From Bacteroidota bacterium (GTDB lineage: Bacteria > Bacteroidota > Bacteroidia > Flavobacteriales > Weeksellaceae): a DNA stretch of 64,000 nt. Made by a program: the position numbers and the translations under genes. The notes under the pieces are model-generated. The model ran no database searches, was not told the origin of the DNA, and worked only from the letters and a program-made list of their open reading frames with translations. The stretch covers positions 1-64,000 of the forward strand of contig JAEWIR010000001.1 in assembly GCA_023386965.1 (NCBI GenBank). Direction: 5' to 3'. Every line of letters begins with the position of its first letter. Position 1 is the first letter of the stretch. Shown here in pieces: positions 54,017-61,986 of the stretch.

Positions 54017-54098
54017 AGTGATGATTTGAAAATAGAATGACAGATTTGTTTTACTGAAAGCGTCACATCATCGCATCAACTAATTAGCAAGTTAAATA

Positions 54099-54884
54099 AT
54101 GGATTTCACTATAAAAACAATGGCAGAATATGCTGCCGAAGGAAAATCTCCGGAAGTTCTGTTCTGGGTAGGCTGCGCCGGAAGTTTTGACGACCGAGCC
54201 AAGAAGATAACACGTGCTTTCTGCAAAATATTGAATAAGATTAATGTTGAATTTGCCGTACTCGGACCCGAGGAAAGCTGTACGGGTGACCCTGCGAAAC
54301 GTGCCGGAAACGAATTTGTGTTCCAGATGATGGCGCTTACCAACATTGAAATCCTGAATGCTTACGATGTAAAGAAAATCGTAACAGCCTGTCCGCACTG
54401 TTTCAATACAATCAAGAATGAATATCCAAACCTTGGCGGAAATTATGAAGTGATTCACCACACCCAATTCCTGAAACAACTGATGGAAGAGGGAAGGCTG
54501 AAGATTGAAGGCGGAAGCTTCAAAGGAAAAAAAATTACCTTCCACGATCCGTGCTATCTGGGCCGCGGGAACAACGAATACGAAGCTCCGCGTATGCTTT
54601 TGGAAAAGCTGGATGCCGAGCTGGTTGAGATGAAGCGCTGCCGGACGAACGGTTTGTGCTGTGGTGCCGGAGGTGCCCAGATGTTTAAGGAGCCTGAAAA
54701 AGGTAATAAGGACATTAATGTGGAAAGGACTGAAGAAGCTTTGGCTGAAACTCCAAATATTATTGCAACCGGCTGTCCGTTCTGCAACACCATGATGACA
54801 GACGGAATTAAGCATTTTAACAAAAATACCGAAGTGGAGGTCAAGGATATTGTTGAACTGCTGGCCGAAGCCGAAGATCTCTAG
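54099..54884 (+). CDS. CCG-domain Fe-S oxidoreductase subunit, HdrB/LutA-like
   Basis: Protein of 261 residues with two cysteine-rich CCG domains: WVGCAGSFDDRA with CTGDPAKR and CPHCFNT in the first, and FHDPCYLGR, CCGAGG and ATGCPFCNTM in the second. In heterodisulfide reductases such domains hold a noncubane cluster that reduces disulfides; in lactate and glycolate oxidases they pass electrons. It lies 82 bp after the membrane Fe-S gene and probably forms a complex with it. The substrate is unknown. Confidence 0.87.
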   Translation: MDFTIKTMAEYAAEGKSPEVLFWVGCAGSFDDRAKKITRAFCKILNKINVEFAVLGPEESCTGDPAKRAGNEFVFQMMALTNIEILNAYDVKKIVTACPHCFNTIKNEYPNLGGNYEVIHHTQFLKQLMEEGRLKIEGGSFKGKKITFHDPCYLGRGNNEYEAPRMLLEKLDAELVEMKRCRTNGLCCGAGGAQMFKEPEKGNKDINVERTEEALAETPNIIATGCPFCNTMMTDGIKHFNKNTEVEVKDIVELLAEAEDL

Positions 54885-54889
54885 ACAGA

Positions 54890-54960
54890 CACTAGATTTC
54901 AGACATTAGATTTCAGAATTAGAAATGTCTGAAATCTGACATCTAACATCTAATATCTAA
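54890..54960 (+). repeat. Nested inverted and tandem repeats in a short intergenic gap
   Basis: AGATTTCAGACATT (54894-54907) pairs perfectly with AATGTCTGAAATCT (54924-54937), and the inner AGATTTCAGA (54908-54917) can pair with the same right arm. The remainder, to 54960, is a degenerate tandem of ACATCTA/ATATCTAA units. The gap sits between the HdrB-like gene and the conserved small protein gene. It resembles dispersed intergenic elements, but copies elsewhere in the genome cannot be checked here. Confidence 0.7.
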
Positions 54961-54964
54961 ATCA

Positions 54965-55456
54965 ATGAAAATCGAAGAATCCAATATAACAGAGACCAAC
55001 GACTACCGGGTAATTATCTATCCGGCGTCGCGACCTTTCACACCAAAGGAAAGCAAGGTGATTACTGAGAAGGTGTACGATTTCCTGGCCAACTGGGCCG
55101 CGCACGGGAAGCCATTGTCTTCATCTTTTAAGATTGAAAAGAACCAGTTTATCATCGTTTGTGTAGATGAGGAAAAGGAAGCTGCTTCCGGTTGCTCCAT
55201 CGACGCACTGGGTGGGGTAATGCGGGAATTGGATCAGGAATTCAATCTGGGACTTTTTGACAGGATGAAAGCCAGTTTTGTAGAGAATGGTGAGGTGAAA
55301 ACCATGAAACTTCAGGAGTTCCGCAAAGGATTGAAGGAAGGCAGCATCTCTCAGGACATTGAGGTTTTCGACTTTTCCAAAAACAGTTATCTCGCTTTCC
55401 TAAGCGACTTCCTGTTACCACTGAATAAGAGCTGGGCAGGTATTTACGTTAGCTAA
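54965..55456 (+). CDS. Conserved Bacteroidota protein often labelled ABC transporter ATPase (label unsupported)
   Basis: Soluble protein of 163 residues. Family landmarks are RVIIYPASRPFTPKE, FLANWAAHGKPL, FIIVCVDEEKEAASGCSID and the MKASFVENGEVK region. Database entries for this family commonly read ABC transporter ATPase, but no Walker A, signature or Walker B motif is present, so that name is wrong. The single conserved ASGCSID cysteine and the acidic VDEE motif suggest a catalytic or binding site. The function is unknown. Confidence 0.75.
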   Translation: MKIEESNITETNDYRVIIYPASRPFTPKESKVITEKVYDFLANWAAHGKPLSSSFKIEKNQFIIVCVDEEKEAASGCSIDALGGVMRELDQEFNLGLFDRMKASFVENGEVKTMKLQEFRKGLKEGSISQDIEVFDFSKNSYLAFLSDFLLPLNKSWAGIYVS

Positions 55457-55524
55457 AACAGAAGGCGAACTCCCTGACAGGTATATTTTCGCTGTGCAGC
55501 CTGAGCCTAAATTTCTGATTGCCC

Positions 55525-56655
55525 ATGCTTAAAATCCTTTTTCTTACAACTGCCCACAGTTACGATGATGACAGGATTTTTCATCATCAGGCCAAAGAAC
55601 TGGTGTCGCAGGGACATACGGTGAAAATATGCAGCCTAAGCTCAGACTATGCCGGCCAACTGGACGGTGTGGAAATTGAATCACACCATCTCCTGAATGA
55701 AAGTACGACCAGTAAACTGGAATTTTTCCGTAAGGTTTGTGCAGGGTTCACTCCGGACCGCATTATCTGTTCTGAACCGCTTGCGGTGATAGCTGCCAGG
55801 CGTGCAACACGAAATTCAAATGCAATTATTTTCTACGATGTTACCGAATGGTATCCTTCAGCAAGGATGATAAAACCTTATCCAAAGTTCCTGAAACCGT
55901 TGCATGCACTAAGGTTTCTAGTCATCCAAATTTATGTGGGGGCAGTAAGTGACCGGTTTATATTCGGTGAGCCCAGCAAGATGTTTCCGCTTTCCTTTAT
56001 TTTTCCCTTCAAAAAGAAATTGCTCTTACCCTATTATCCTGCGCCAGGCTATATAACTGAAAAGATTAATGTATTGAGCGGTAAAAGTATCACTTTGGCT
56101 TATACCGGAACCTTCAGCAGGGAAAAAGGAATTGATCATTTTTTTAATGCGGCAGCCGAATTGCGCCGCCGCCGACCAGATCTTAAAATAAATATCCTGC
56201 TTGTCGGAAGTACAAAAAATGAGGCAGGTAAGGCATACTTTGATGCTCTTCTAAAGAAATACAAGTGGGAGAATATTAAGATTCTTCAGCCTGTCAGTCT
56301 GGAATCCTTCACCGCAAGTCTGACGGATGCTGATGTCTGTTTTGACTTGAGGCCTGTAACATTTGAGAACCACCACTGTCTTCCGATCAAGATCTTTTAC
56401 TATGCTGCTGCAGGTAAACCCGTAATATACTCCGATCTGAAAGCTACGCGTAAAGGTGTGAGTGTATCAGATTTTGGTTATCTGGTAAATCCCGAAGACA
56501 GCGCTGCTATTGCAAGCCATATTGAAACCTGGCTGGATAACCCAATAATCTACCATAGGTATGCAGTGAACGCCCGTGCAGCCTTTCATAAGAAATATAA
56601 TTGGGACCTCATAAAAACGTCTTTTACAGATTTTGTAATTAACAGTAAACACTAA
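55525..56655 (+). CDS. Glycosyltransferase, GT-B fold (family 4-like)
   Basis: Protein of 376 residues. I start at the ATG at 55525; a TTG two codons upstream is in frame. The GT-B architecture is visible: an N-terminal domain (KILFLTTAHSYDDDRIFHHQAKEL) and a C-terminal donor domain starting near TLAYTGTFSREKGID (about 193). The usual E-x7-E region reads CFDLRPVTFENHHCLPIKIFYYAAAGKPV, with the first glutamate replaced by aspartate. It is followed after 4 bp by a flippase gene, so both likely serve a surface glycan. Confidence 0.85.
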   Translation: MLKILFLTTAHSYDDDRIFHHQAKELVSQGHTVKICSLSSDYAGQLDGVEIESHHLLNESTTSKLEFFRKVCAGFTPDRIICSEPLAVIAARRATRNSNAIIFYDVTEWYPSARMIKPYPKFLKPLHALRFLVIQIYVGAVSDRFIFGEPSKMFPLSFIFPFKKKLLLPYYPAPGYITEKINVLSGKSITLAYTGTFSREKGIDHFFNAAAELRRRRPDLKINILLVGSTKNEAGKAYFDALLKKYKWENIKILQPVSLESFTASLTDADVCFDLRPVTFENHHCLPIKIFYYAAAGKPVIYSDLKATRKGVSVSDFGYLVNPEDSAAIASHIETWLDNPIIYHRYAVNARAAFHKKYNWDLIKTSFTDFVINSKH

Positions 56656-56659
56656 GTGG

Positions 56660-57913
56660 ATGCAGAAAACCTTCATCCATACTTTTCTCTCGCGCGTACT
56701 TATCCTGATTCTCAATTTTGGAATCATCATTTTCGCAACTAATGTCTGGGGCAGCCAGGGAAAGGGAAGCATCTCCATGCTTATTGCCGATCTTTCAATA
56801 ATTGGTTTTTTCAGCAATGTTTTTGTGGGTAGTGTAAGCTATATGACTTCGAGATATAAAACGGCCGATGTCCTGGGTATTGCCTATATCTGGTCCGTGG
56901 TGGTGGGTATTTCCATTCCGCTGGTGGTCCATTTTGCCATCCGTCCGGTGTATGATCTAAGTTACCTTGTGCTTTTGTCTGTGCTGTTTTCATTGCTCAC
57001 CGCAAATATCAACTATTTTATAGGTAAGCAGAATATTTCGAAATTCAATCTCTACACCATCCTTCAGCAGGGTGTACATCTGGTATTCCTGTTGGCTGCA
57101 GTCTATATTCTGGGTTTCAGCAGTCTTGATACCTACTTTATCACGCTAATAGGCTGTTATGGTATTCTCTTCATGATTAGCACCTATCAGCTTTACAGTT
57201 CTGCCCAACTGCCCGAATTTTCCCTCTCCGGCACGGTGATCAAAAGCATGTTCGCTTATGGCTGGAAGACGCAGCTAAGCGCCCTGATGCAGTTCATGAA
57301 TTACAGACTGTCGTTCTATTTCCTGGAGGTTTACCGCGGAATTGCCAGTGTAGGGGTATTTTCGATAGGTGTAGCACTGTCCGAGGGAATTTGGGCGGTG
57401 AGCAGAAGTCTTTCTACAATATTGTACGCCAAGGTGGTAAACAGCAGTGACCACATGGAGTCGGTGGATGCCGCTAAGGTTTCAATAAAACTTAGCTTCC
57501 TTGTAACATTATTCTTTATTCTGATAATTCTTTGTGTTCCGTCATCGGTTTACACTTTGGTTTTTGGTGCGGCTTTTTATCAAACAAAACTTATTTTTAT
57601 GCTTCTGTCACCGGGGATTCTTGCCATCGCGGTAAGCAATATTATAGGGTCTTATTTTGCAGGCGTGAACCGGCTTCAGATTCTGAACGTTAAATCATTT
57701 GTGGGACTTGTTTTTACTGTTATTTCATCCGTCTATGTCATTCCAAGATGGGGAATCATTGGCGCCTGTGTGGTGACTACCATCTCCTATTGCCTTTCTT
57801 CCGGTATCCTCTTCTGGAAATTTTATAAAACCACGCCCTTTAAAGTGTCAGATTTACTGCCTACAAAACATGAACTTACCATAGTAAAGCAGTTGTTTCA
57901 AAACCGAAAATAA
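56660..57913 (+). CDS. Polysaccharide flippase (MOP/Wzx-type)
   Basis: Membrane protein of 417 residues with about 12 helices throughout, charged loops and the N-terminal FGIIIFATNVWGSQGKGSI that is typical of lipid-linked oligosaccharide flippases. Residues about 225-260 (GVFSIGVALSEGIWAVSRSLSTIL) are the conserved middle segment. It would move undecaprenyl-linked sugars across the inner membrane. The partner glycosyltransferase is immediately upstream. Only two genes of this kind are here, so any larger glycan cluster is elsewhere. Confidence 0.85.
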   Translation: MQKTFIHTFLSRVLILILNFGIIIFATNVWGSQGKGSISMLIADLSIIGFFSNVFVGSVSYMTSRYKTADVLGIAYIWSVVVGISIPLVVHFAIRPVYDLSYLVLLSVLFSLLTANINYFIGKQNISKFNLYTILQQGVHLVFLLAAVYILGFSSLDTYFITLIGCYGILFMISTYQLYSSAQLPEFSLSGTVIKSMFAYGWKTQLSALMQFMNYRLSFYFLEVYRGIASVGVFSIGVALSEGIWAVSRSLSTILYAKVVNSSDHMESVDAAKVSIKLSFLVTLFFILIILCVPSSVYTLVFGAAFYQTKLIFMLLSPGILAIAVSNIIGSYFAGVNRLQILNVKSFVGLVFTVISSVYVIPRWGIIGACVVTTISYCLSSGILFWKFYKTTPFKVSDLLPTKHELTIVKQLFQNRK

Positions 57914-57936
57914 ATGGTCGGTTCAGTGGAACTCTG

Positions 57937-57944
57937 TATATTTG
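57937..57944 (+). promoter_or_regulatory. Predicted -7 box with almost no leader
   Basis: TATATTTG, full consensus, ends 5 bp before the chosen ATG at 57950, so the mRNA would be leaderless or nearly so. Confidence 0.45.
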
Positions 57945-57949
57945 TTAAC

Positions 57950-58453
57950 ATGAAAAACGTGATATTTTTCCTTTTCGTAGTTTTTTTGTCGGCAGTGAGC
58001 TGCCGCAGCGAAAATCCGGATGATATCCGGCGGATCGATCAGGTGCTGAACATCTATATAGATTCGCTGGGTCAGGATATGCTGGACAACACCCTTCCGG
58101 GTTCCTATATTGCTGTTACTTTGAATGATGTAGATGGTCTTACTGATAATGCTCCCGTACAGACCAGTTTGAAGAAAGATGATGCAAATATCTACTTTCT
58201 CCAGTATACTGCCGGTGCACGGCGGATCCTGGTGGAAACTTTGCCCGGTAATACCGAAATCTACCGTTCCAGAATTGCACTTAATTTAAGAAAGCAGCTT
58301 AATGACAGCGTGCAGAGTGTTACAAACGATACGCTGGTGCTTAATTATACCTTAACGCCGCAGGTCTTTGAGATTTCCACGGCCTTTTACAACGGTGTAC
58401 CTGTTTTCAGCAAGACACCGGGCGCTCCCAATGTCATCAAAATAAACAAATAA
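57950..58453 (+). CDS. Lipoprotein of unknown function
   Basis: Protein of 167 residues. The start at 57950 gives a lipobox (LSAVSC, Cys18); an upstream in-frame ATG at 57914 would put 12 residues before the signal and is less likely. The mature part is a mixed alpha/beta domain with no motif I recognise (RRIDQVLNIYIDSLG, then SYIAVTLNDVDG). It is 36 bp after the flippase gene, but with its own -7 box it may be independent. Function not assigned. Confidence 0.7.
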   Translation: MKNVIFFLFVVFLSAVSCRSENPDDIRRIDQVLNIYIDSLGQDMLDNTLPGSYIAVTLNDVDGLTDNAPVQTSLKKDDANIYFLQYTAGARRILVETLPGNTEIYRSRIALNLRKQLNDSVQSVTNDTLVLNYTLTPQVFEISTAFYNGVPVFSKTPGAPNVIKINK

Positions 58454-58534
58454 TCCGTAAATTCGCACGTTACAGGGTGTTGCCGGTCATACTGCAGCAT
58501 ATTTCCGTCAGTTTTCAAAATTCAATAAATAGAA

Positions 58535-59803
58535 ATGTTACAAGTCAGTTACTTACGAGATAATAAAGACCTTGTGCTCCAGGGTCTTGCCAAAAGGAAT
58601 TTTAAACAATCTTCTTTGGTTGATGAGGCCATCCGTCATGATGATGACCGAAAGAAATACCAGTTTGACCTGGACAGAAATCTTGCCGAAATAAACCGGA
58701 TTTCCAAGGAGATCGGGATGTTTATGAAAGAGGGTAAAAAGGAAGAAGCCGAAGCGGCCAAAGCCCAGACTGCGCAGTTTAAGGAAAGTGTTCAGAAGCT
58801 GCAGCAGCAGCTTAAGGACTCGGAAGCTAAACTTCAGGAAATTCTTTACCTGATTCCCAATGTTCCCTTTGAAAAAGTAAAGGCAGGAACCACTGCCGAT
58901 GATAACGAAATTATCTACCAATCACATGATGTTCACGGTTTGGGCGAAGGTGCCATTCCGCACTGGGAACTGGCAAAGAAATACAACCTCATTGATTTTG
59001 AACTCGGTGTAAAGATTGCAGGTGCCGGCTTCCCTGTATATTTGGGTAAAGGCGCCCGTTTGCAGCGTGCTCTGGTTCAGTTTTTCCTGGACAGGAATGT
59101 GGAGGCAGGGTACGTAGAAGTGAATCCGCCACATGTAGTGAATGAATCTTCAGGCTTCGGCACAGGACAGCTTCCGGATAAAGAAGGGCAAATGTACTTC
59201 ATCAACGAGGATAATCTTTACATGATACCTACCGCTGAGGTGCCTGTAACCAATATGTACCGCGATGTGATAATTGAAGAGGCGGATCTGCCGGTTAAAA
59301 ATACAGCTTTTTCCCAGTGCTACCGCCGCGAGGCCGGAAGTTACGGTGCCCACGTGCGCGGGCTGAACCGTCTGCACCAATTTGAAAAGGTGGAAATTGT
59401 TCGTCTGGAAAAGCCGGAAAACTCCTACGCAGCGCTGGAAGAGATGGTAGAACATGTTAAAGGTCTCCTAACCGACCTGGAGCTTCCTTTCCGGATACTG
59501 AGGCTTTGTGGCGGCGATATGGGCTTCACTTCATCTATGACCTATGATTTTGAAGTTTGGAGTGCCGCTCAGGAAAAATGGCTAGAAGTTTCTTCGGTAT
59601 CAAATTTTGAAACTTTCCAGGCCAACCGTTTGAAGTGCAGGTTTAAAGGGGCGGGCAAGACACAGCTGGTGCACACCCTTAATGGTTCGGCGCTGGCTTT
59701 GCCACGAATTATGGCCGCACTTCTGGAAAACAACCAGACAGCGGAAGGGATTAAACTTCCGGCCAAAGTAGCCGAATATGCGCGCTTTGATCTTATTGAA
59801 TAA
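58535..59803 (+). CDS. serS: Seryl-tRNA synthetase
   Basis: Class II tRNA synthetase of 422 residues, the usual length, charging tRNA-Ser. The N-terminal coiled-coil arm (about 30-105) is clear. Motif 2 is FSQCYRREAGSYG (about 260), preceded by LYMIPTAEVPVTN, and motif 3 is LNGSALALPRIMAALLEN (about 382). All catalytic arginines of the motifs are in place. A strong terminator follows. Confidence 0.97.
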   Translation: MLQVSYLRDNKDLVLQGLAKRNFKQSSLVDEAIRHDDDRKKYQFDLDRNLAEINRISKEIGMFMKEGKKEEAEAAKAQTAQFKESVQKLQQQLKDSEAKLQEILYLIPNVPFEKVKAGTTADDNEIIYQSHDVHGLGEGAIPHWELAKKYNLIDFELGVKIAGAGFPVYLGKGARLQRALVQFFLDRNVEAGYVEVNPPHVVNESSGFGTGQLPDKEGQMYFINEDNLYMIPTAEVPVTNMYRDVIIEEADLPVKNTAFSQCYRREAGSYGAHVRGLNRLHQFEKVEIVRLEKPENSYAALEEMVEHVKGLLTDLELPFRILRLCGGDMGFTSSMTYDFEVWSAAQEKWLEVSSVSNFETFQANRLKCRFKGAGKTQLVHTLNGSALALPRIMAALLENNQTAEGIKLPAKVAEYARFDLIE

Positions 59804-59826
59804 TTTGTTCTCAATTAGAAATATAA

Positions 59827-59858
59827 AAACCACCTGCTATCGGGTGGTTTTGTTTTTT
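59827..59858 (+). terminator. Terminator after serS
   Basis: AAACCACC (59827-59834) pairs with GGTGGTTT (59843-59850) and is followed by TGTTTTTT. Confidence 0.85.
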
Positions 59859-59892
59859 GAGTTGGACGCAAAAACTTGCGGATAGATTGCCT

Positions 59893-60681
59893 TTATTTGG
59901 TGTAGACAATTACCTTTCGGTCTTTGTTCTTCAGGTTTTTACCTTCGTCCCAAATATCCGCGCTGCGCACATTTATTTTTATTGTTCTGTCATCCACCTG
60001 CTCCACAAAATCATGTTTTCCCACTATTGATTTTATCGGCTTCTGGAATTTCAGCGTATTGGTGAAATTACCGTTGAACATCTTAGCCATACCTATAATT
60101 CCTGAGGCCATCTGGCGGCCATAGGCCTCTATTGAGTCCTGCTTTGTACGCGGGGGAGCTGCCTTTTCGTTAACCTTCACTTTCTGCATTTCATAAAGTG
60201 ATTCTGCGATATTGAATTTTTCGGTATTGATTTCAAGTTTCTCACCGTCCCATTTTGCAATGTCCTGTAAAGGAATTGATTTCAGTTCTTTCCTGCTGGC
60301 AAAAAGACTGGCCACTTCTTCAGGCATCAGCTTGTCGTATTTAAGCGAAAGGCCCATAATTTCGTCTTTCTGGCGGTTCACTTTCACATACATTTTCTTT
60401 AATGCACCAACCTCTTTTTCGTTCAGCACAATTTTTCCGTCTTTCTGCATATCGTACAGACTTTGCCAGTCCGAAGACATTTTGGTGATATCCGGAAGAG
60501 ATTCTGACTTTCCTGAGGAATTCAGCATTTTCACAATTCCCATTGTGCTCTGGTCCATCAATATGCTGGATTGCATACTTGTGGCTGAGTCTTTATAGTA
60601 AGTGGTTTCGGTATTTACCGAGCATGACTGCATAATTCCCAATGCAGCTGCGGCAAATCCTAACGTTAGTTTTTTGAGCAT
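59893..60681 (-). CDS. Lipoprotein of unknown function
   Basis: Protein of 262 residues. Starting at the ATG at 60681 gives a lipobox (IMQSC, Cys19); a longer frame has no signal. The mature part is mostly helical with a probable beta segment at the C-terminus (TIKINVRSADIWDEG and KVIVYTK). I recognise no family motif, though the overall plan is like lipoproteins common in flavobacteria. Minus-strand TAACTTTG (60728-60721) is a consensus -7 box 39 bp upstream. Confidence 0.7.
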   Translation of the reverse strand: MLKKLTLGFAAAALGIMQSCSVNTETTYYKDSATSMQSSILMDQSTMGIVKMLNSSGKSESLPDITKMSSDWQSLYDMQKDGKIVLNEKEVGALKKMYVKVNRQKDEIMGLSLKYDKLMPEEVASLFASRKELKSIPLQDIAKWDGEKLEINTEKFNIAESLYEMQKVKVNEKAAPPRTKQDSIEAYGRQMASGIIGMAKMFNGNFTNTLKFQKPIKSIVGKHDFVEQVDDRTIKINVRSADIWDEGKNLKNKDRKVIVYTK

Positions 60682-60720
60682 TTTATCCTTATTTTGGCTT
60701 TTTTGATTCAAAATAGGGAC

Positions 60721-60749
60721 CAAAGTTAAAGGCTGCCTTTTAGCAGCCC
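60721..60749 (-). terminator. Hairpin ending the cbb3 accessory operon, overlapping the next promoter region
   Basis: On the minus strand GGCTGC pairs with GCAGCC (60749-60732) and is followed by TTTAACTTTGG. The T-run is short. The sequence right after it holds TAACTTTG (60728-60721), the -7 box of the downstream lipoprotein gene. Confidence 0.55.
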
Positions 60750-60777
60750 TCATTGCAGAATATTTCTTTTTGACATG

Positions 60778-61521
60778 TTAATGGCATGTGGAGTGATCGC
60801 CGCGATGATGTTCCTCCGAGCCGTTGTGATTCACCTGCATCGCCTCATGCGCAGGCGATAGGTAAGGAATTCCCAATTCCATCCCGCGGATGACGAAAAG
60901 GCTTCCCAAAACCAGCATCATAACCGGAATCACCTTTAGAATCTTAATCCGGAATGCATTGGTCATTAAATTACCCAGTAAAACTACCGCAAACATAAAC
61001 GGGAAAGTTCCCAGTCCGAAAATAGCCATAAACAATGCGCCCTGCCATATTCCGCCGGCTGCCAGAGATGCAGTAAGGGCCATATAAACCATTCCGCAAG
61101 GCAGGAAACCATTCAGTATGCCCGTGGTGAGCCGGGAGCGGTAATCGGCCTTTTGCAGAAGTGCCCTCAGCTTCTTCTTTACCTTAAGCAGCAAGCCTGA
61201 CATCCATGGGATTTTGGAAGCAAAATCCGTCCCGCCAAATGAGAAAACTGCCATAAATATAAGCAGAACTCCCACCGCGATAGTTAAATATTGCTGAAGT
61301 CCTGCTATGTGGAAGCCTTCGCCTACAACGCCCAATAATGCTCCTAAAAGTGCATAGGTGACTATGCGTCCCAAATTGTAAGTTATATTTTGCAGATGAT
61401 AGTTGGCGGCCTGCTTTCTTGTAAGTCCCATGGACATGGCAATGGGTCCGCACATGCCTATGCAGTGAAAGCCGGAACCTATGCCCAGTACCAGCGCTGA
61501 TAACAATAGTGCATTTTCCAT
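60778..61521 (-). CDS. TauE/SafE-family (DsbD-like) membrane protein linked to cbb3 oxidase
   Basis: Protein of 247 residues with six membrane helices in two repeats, each with a G-x-G or CGP pattern (GIGSGFHCIGMCGPIAMSM in the first and GILNGFLPCGMVYMAL in the second). The paired cysteines recall the sulfite-exporter/DsbD-type fold and the copper-related CcoI-neighbour proteins. The C-terminus is rich in histidine (HHRGDHSTCH), which could bind copper. In Bacteroidota it commonly follows ccoG and ccoH; here it is 1 bp after the FixH gene. A role in copper handling for the oxidase is likely but inferred. Confidence 0.82.
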   Translation of the reverse strand: MENALLLSALVLGIGSGFHCIGMCGPIAMSMGLTRKQAANYHLQNITYNLGRIVTYALLGALLGVVGEGFHIAGLQQYLTIAVGVLLIFMAVFSFGGTDFASKIPWMSGLLLKVKKKLRALLQKADYRSRLTTGILNGFLPCGMVYMALTASLAAGGIWQGALFMAIFGLGTFPFMFAVVLLGNLMTNAFRIKILKVIPVMMLVLGSLFVIRGMELGIPYLSPAHEAMQVNHNGSEEHHRGDHSTCH

Positions 61522-61522
61522 A

Positions 61523-61975
61523 TTACCATATTAAATCGTAATCCAACTGGTATTTTTTATCGGCCCTGGTCCAGTGTACGCGCAATACATAATTTCCTTT
61601 GGCTAGTACGGCAGCTGGAATAAAGAGGCTGTTTCGGCTGTCGAGGTCCATCTCTTTGATCACGTCGAGCTTTTGGTCTTCTGCGCGGTGCAGGTCTATT
61701 GTGAACTGTGTATTGCTGTTGTTATAATCTTCAGGGAATATGACGCGGATTCCGGACGGATCCTGAACGTATTCAGGCTTTTCAGTCAGTGCACCGGCAA
61801 GCGCCTTGGCATTAATAACGTCCTGATAGGCGAGTTCTGCTTCGTAATAATCATCGGTAATAAGCTCTGAGTTTTTCCACGTACTCGTAAAGTAGAAGAT
61901 CATGGAAAGGATGAATATGATAAACAGCCCGAGGGCAAGGGCAACTCCATGGCCCCAAGTGAATTTTTTAAACAT
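61523..61975 (-). CDS. FixH/CcoH-like cbb3 oxidase assembly protein
   Basis: Protein of 150 residues with one N-terminal membrane helix (about 12-32) and a periplasmic domain. The FixH hallmarks are ITDDYYEAELAYQ at about 39-51 and a later beta-rich region ending in GNYVLRVHWTRADKKYQ. It helps assemble the cbb3 oxidase. The gene is 11 bp downstream of ccoG and 1 bp upstream of the TauE/SafE-type gene. Confidence 0.85.
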   Translation of the reverse strand: MFKKFTWGHGVALALGLFIIFILSMIFYFTSTWKNSELITDDYYEAELAYQDVINAKALAGALTEKPEYVQDPSGIRVIFPEDYNNSNTQFTIDLHRAEDQKLDVIKEMDLDSRNSLFIPAAVLAKGNYVLRVHWTRADKKYQLDYDLIW

Positions 61976-61986
61976 TATTATTTTAG

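Noticed and set aside
54084..54815. Open frame of 243 codons on the minus strand
   Set aside because: Antisense to the HdrB-like gene, whose cysteine motifs are all in the plus frame.
54965..55456. ABC transporter ATPase as the function of this gene
   Set aside because: None of the three required nucleotide-binding motifs is present.
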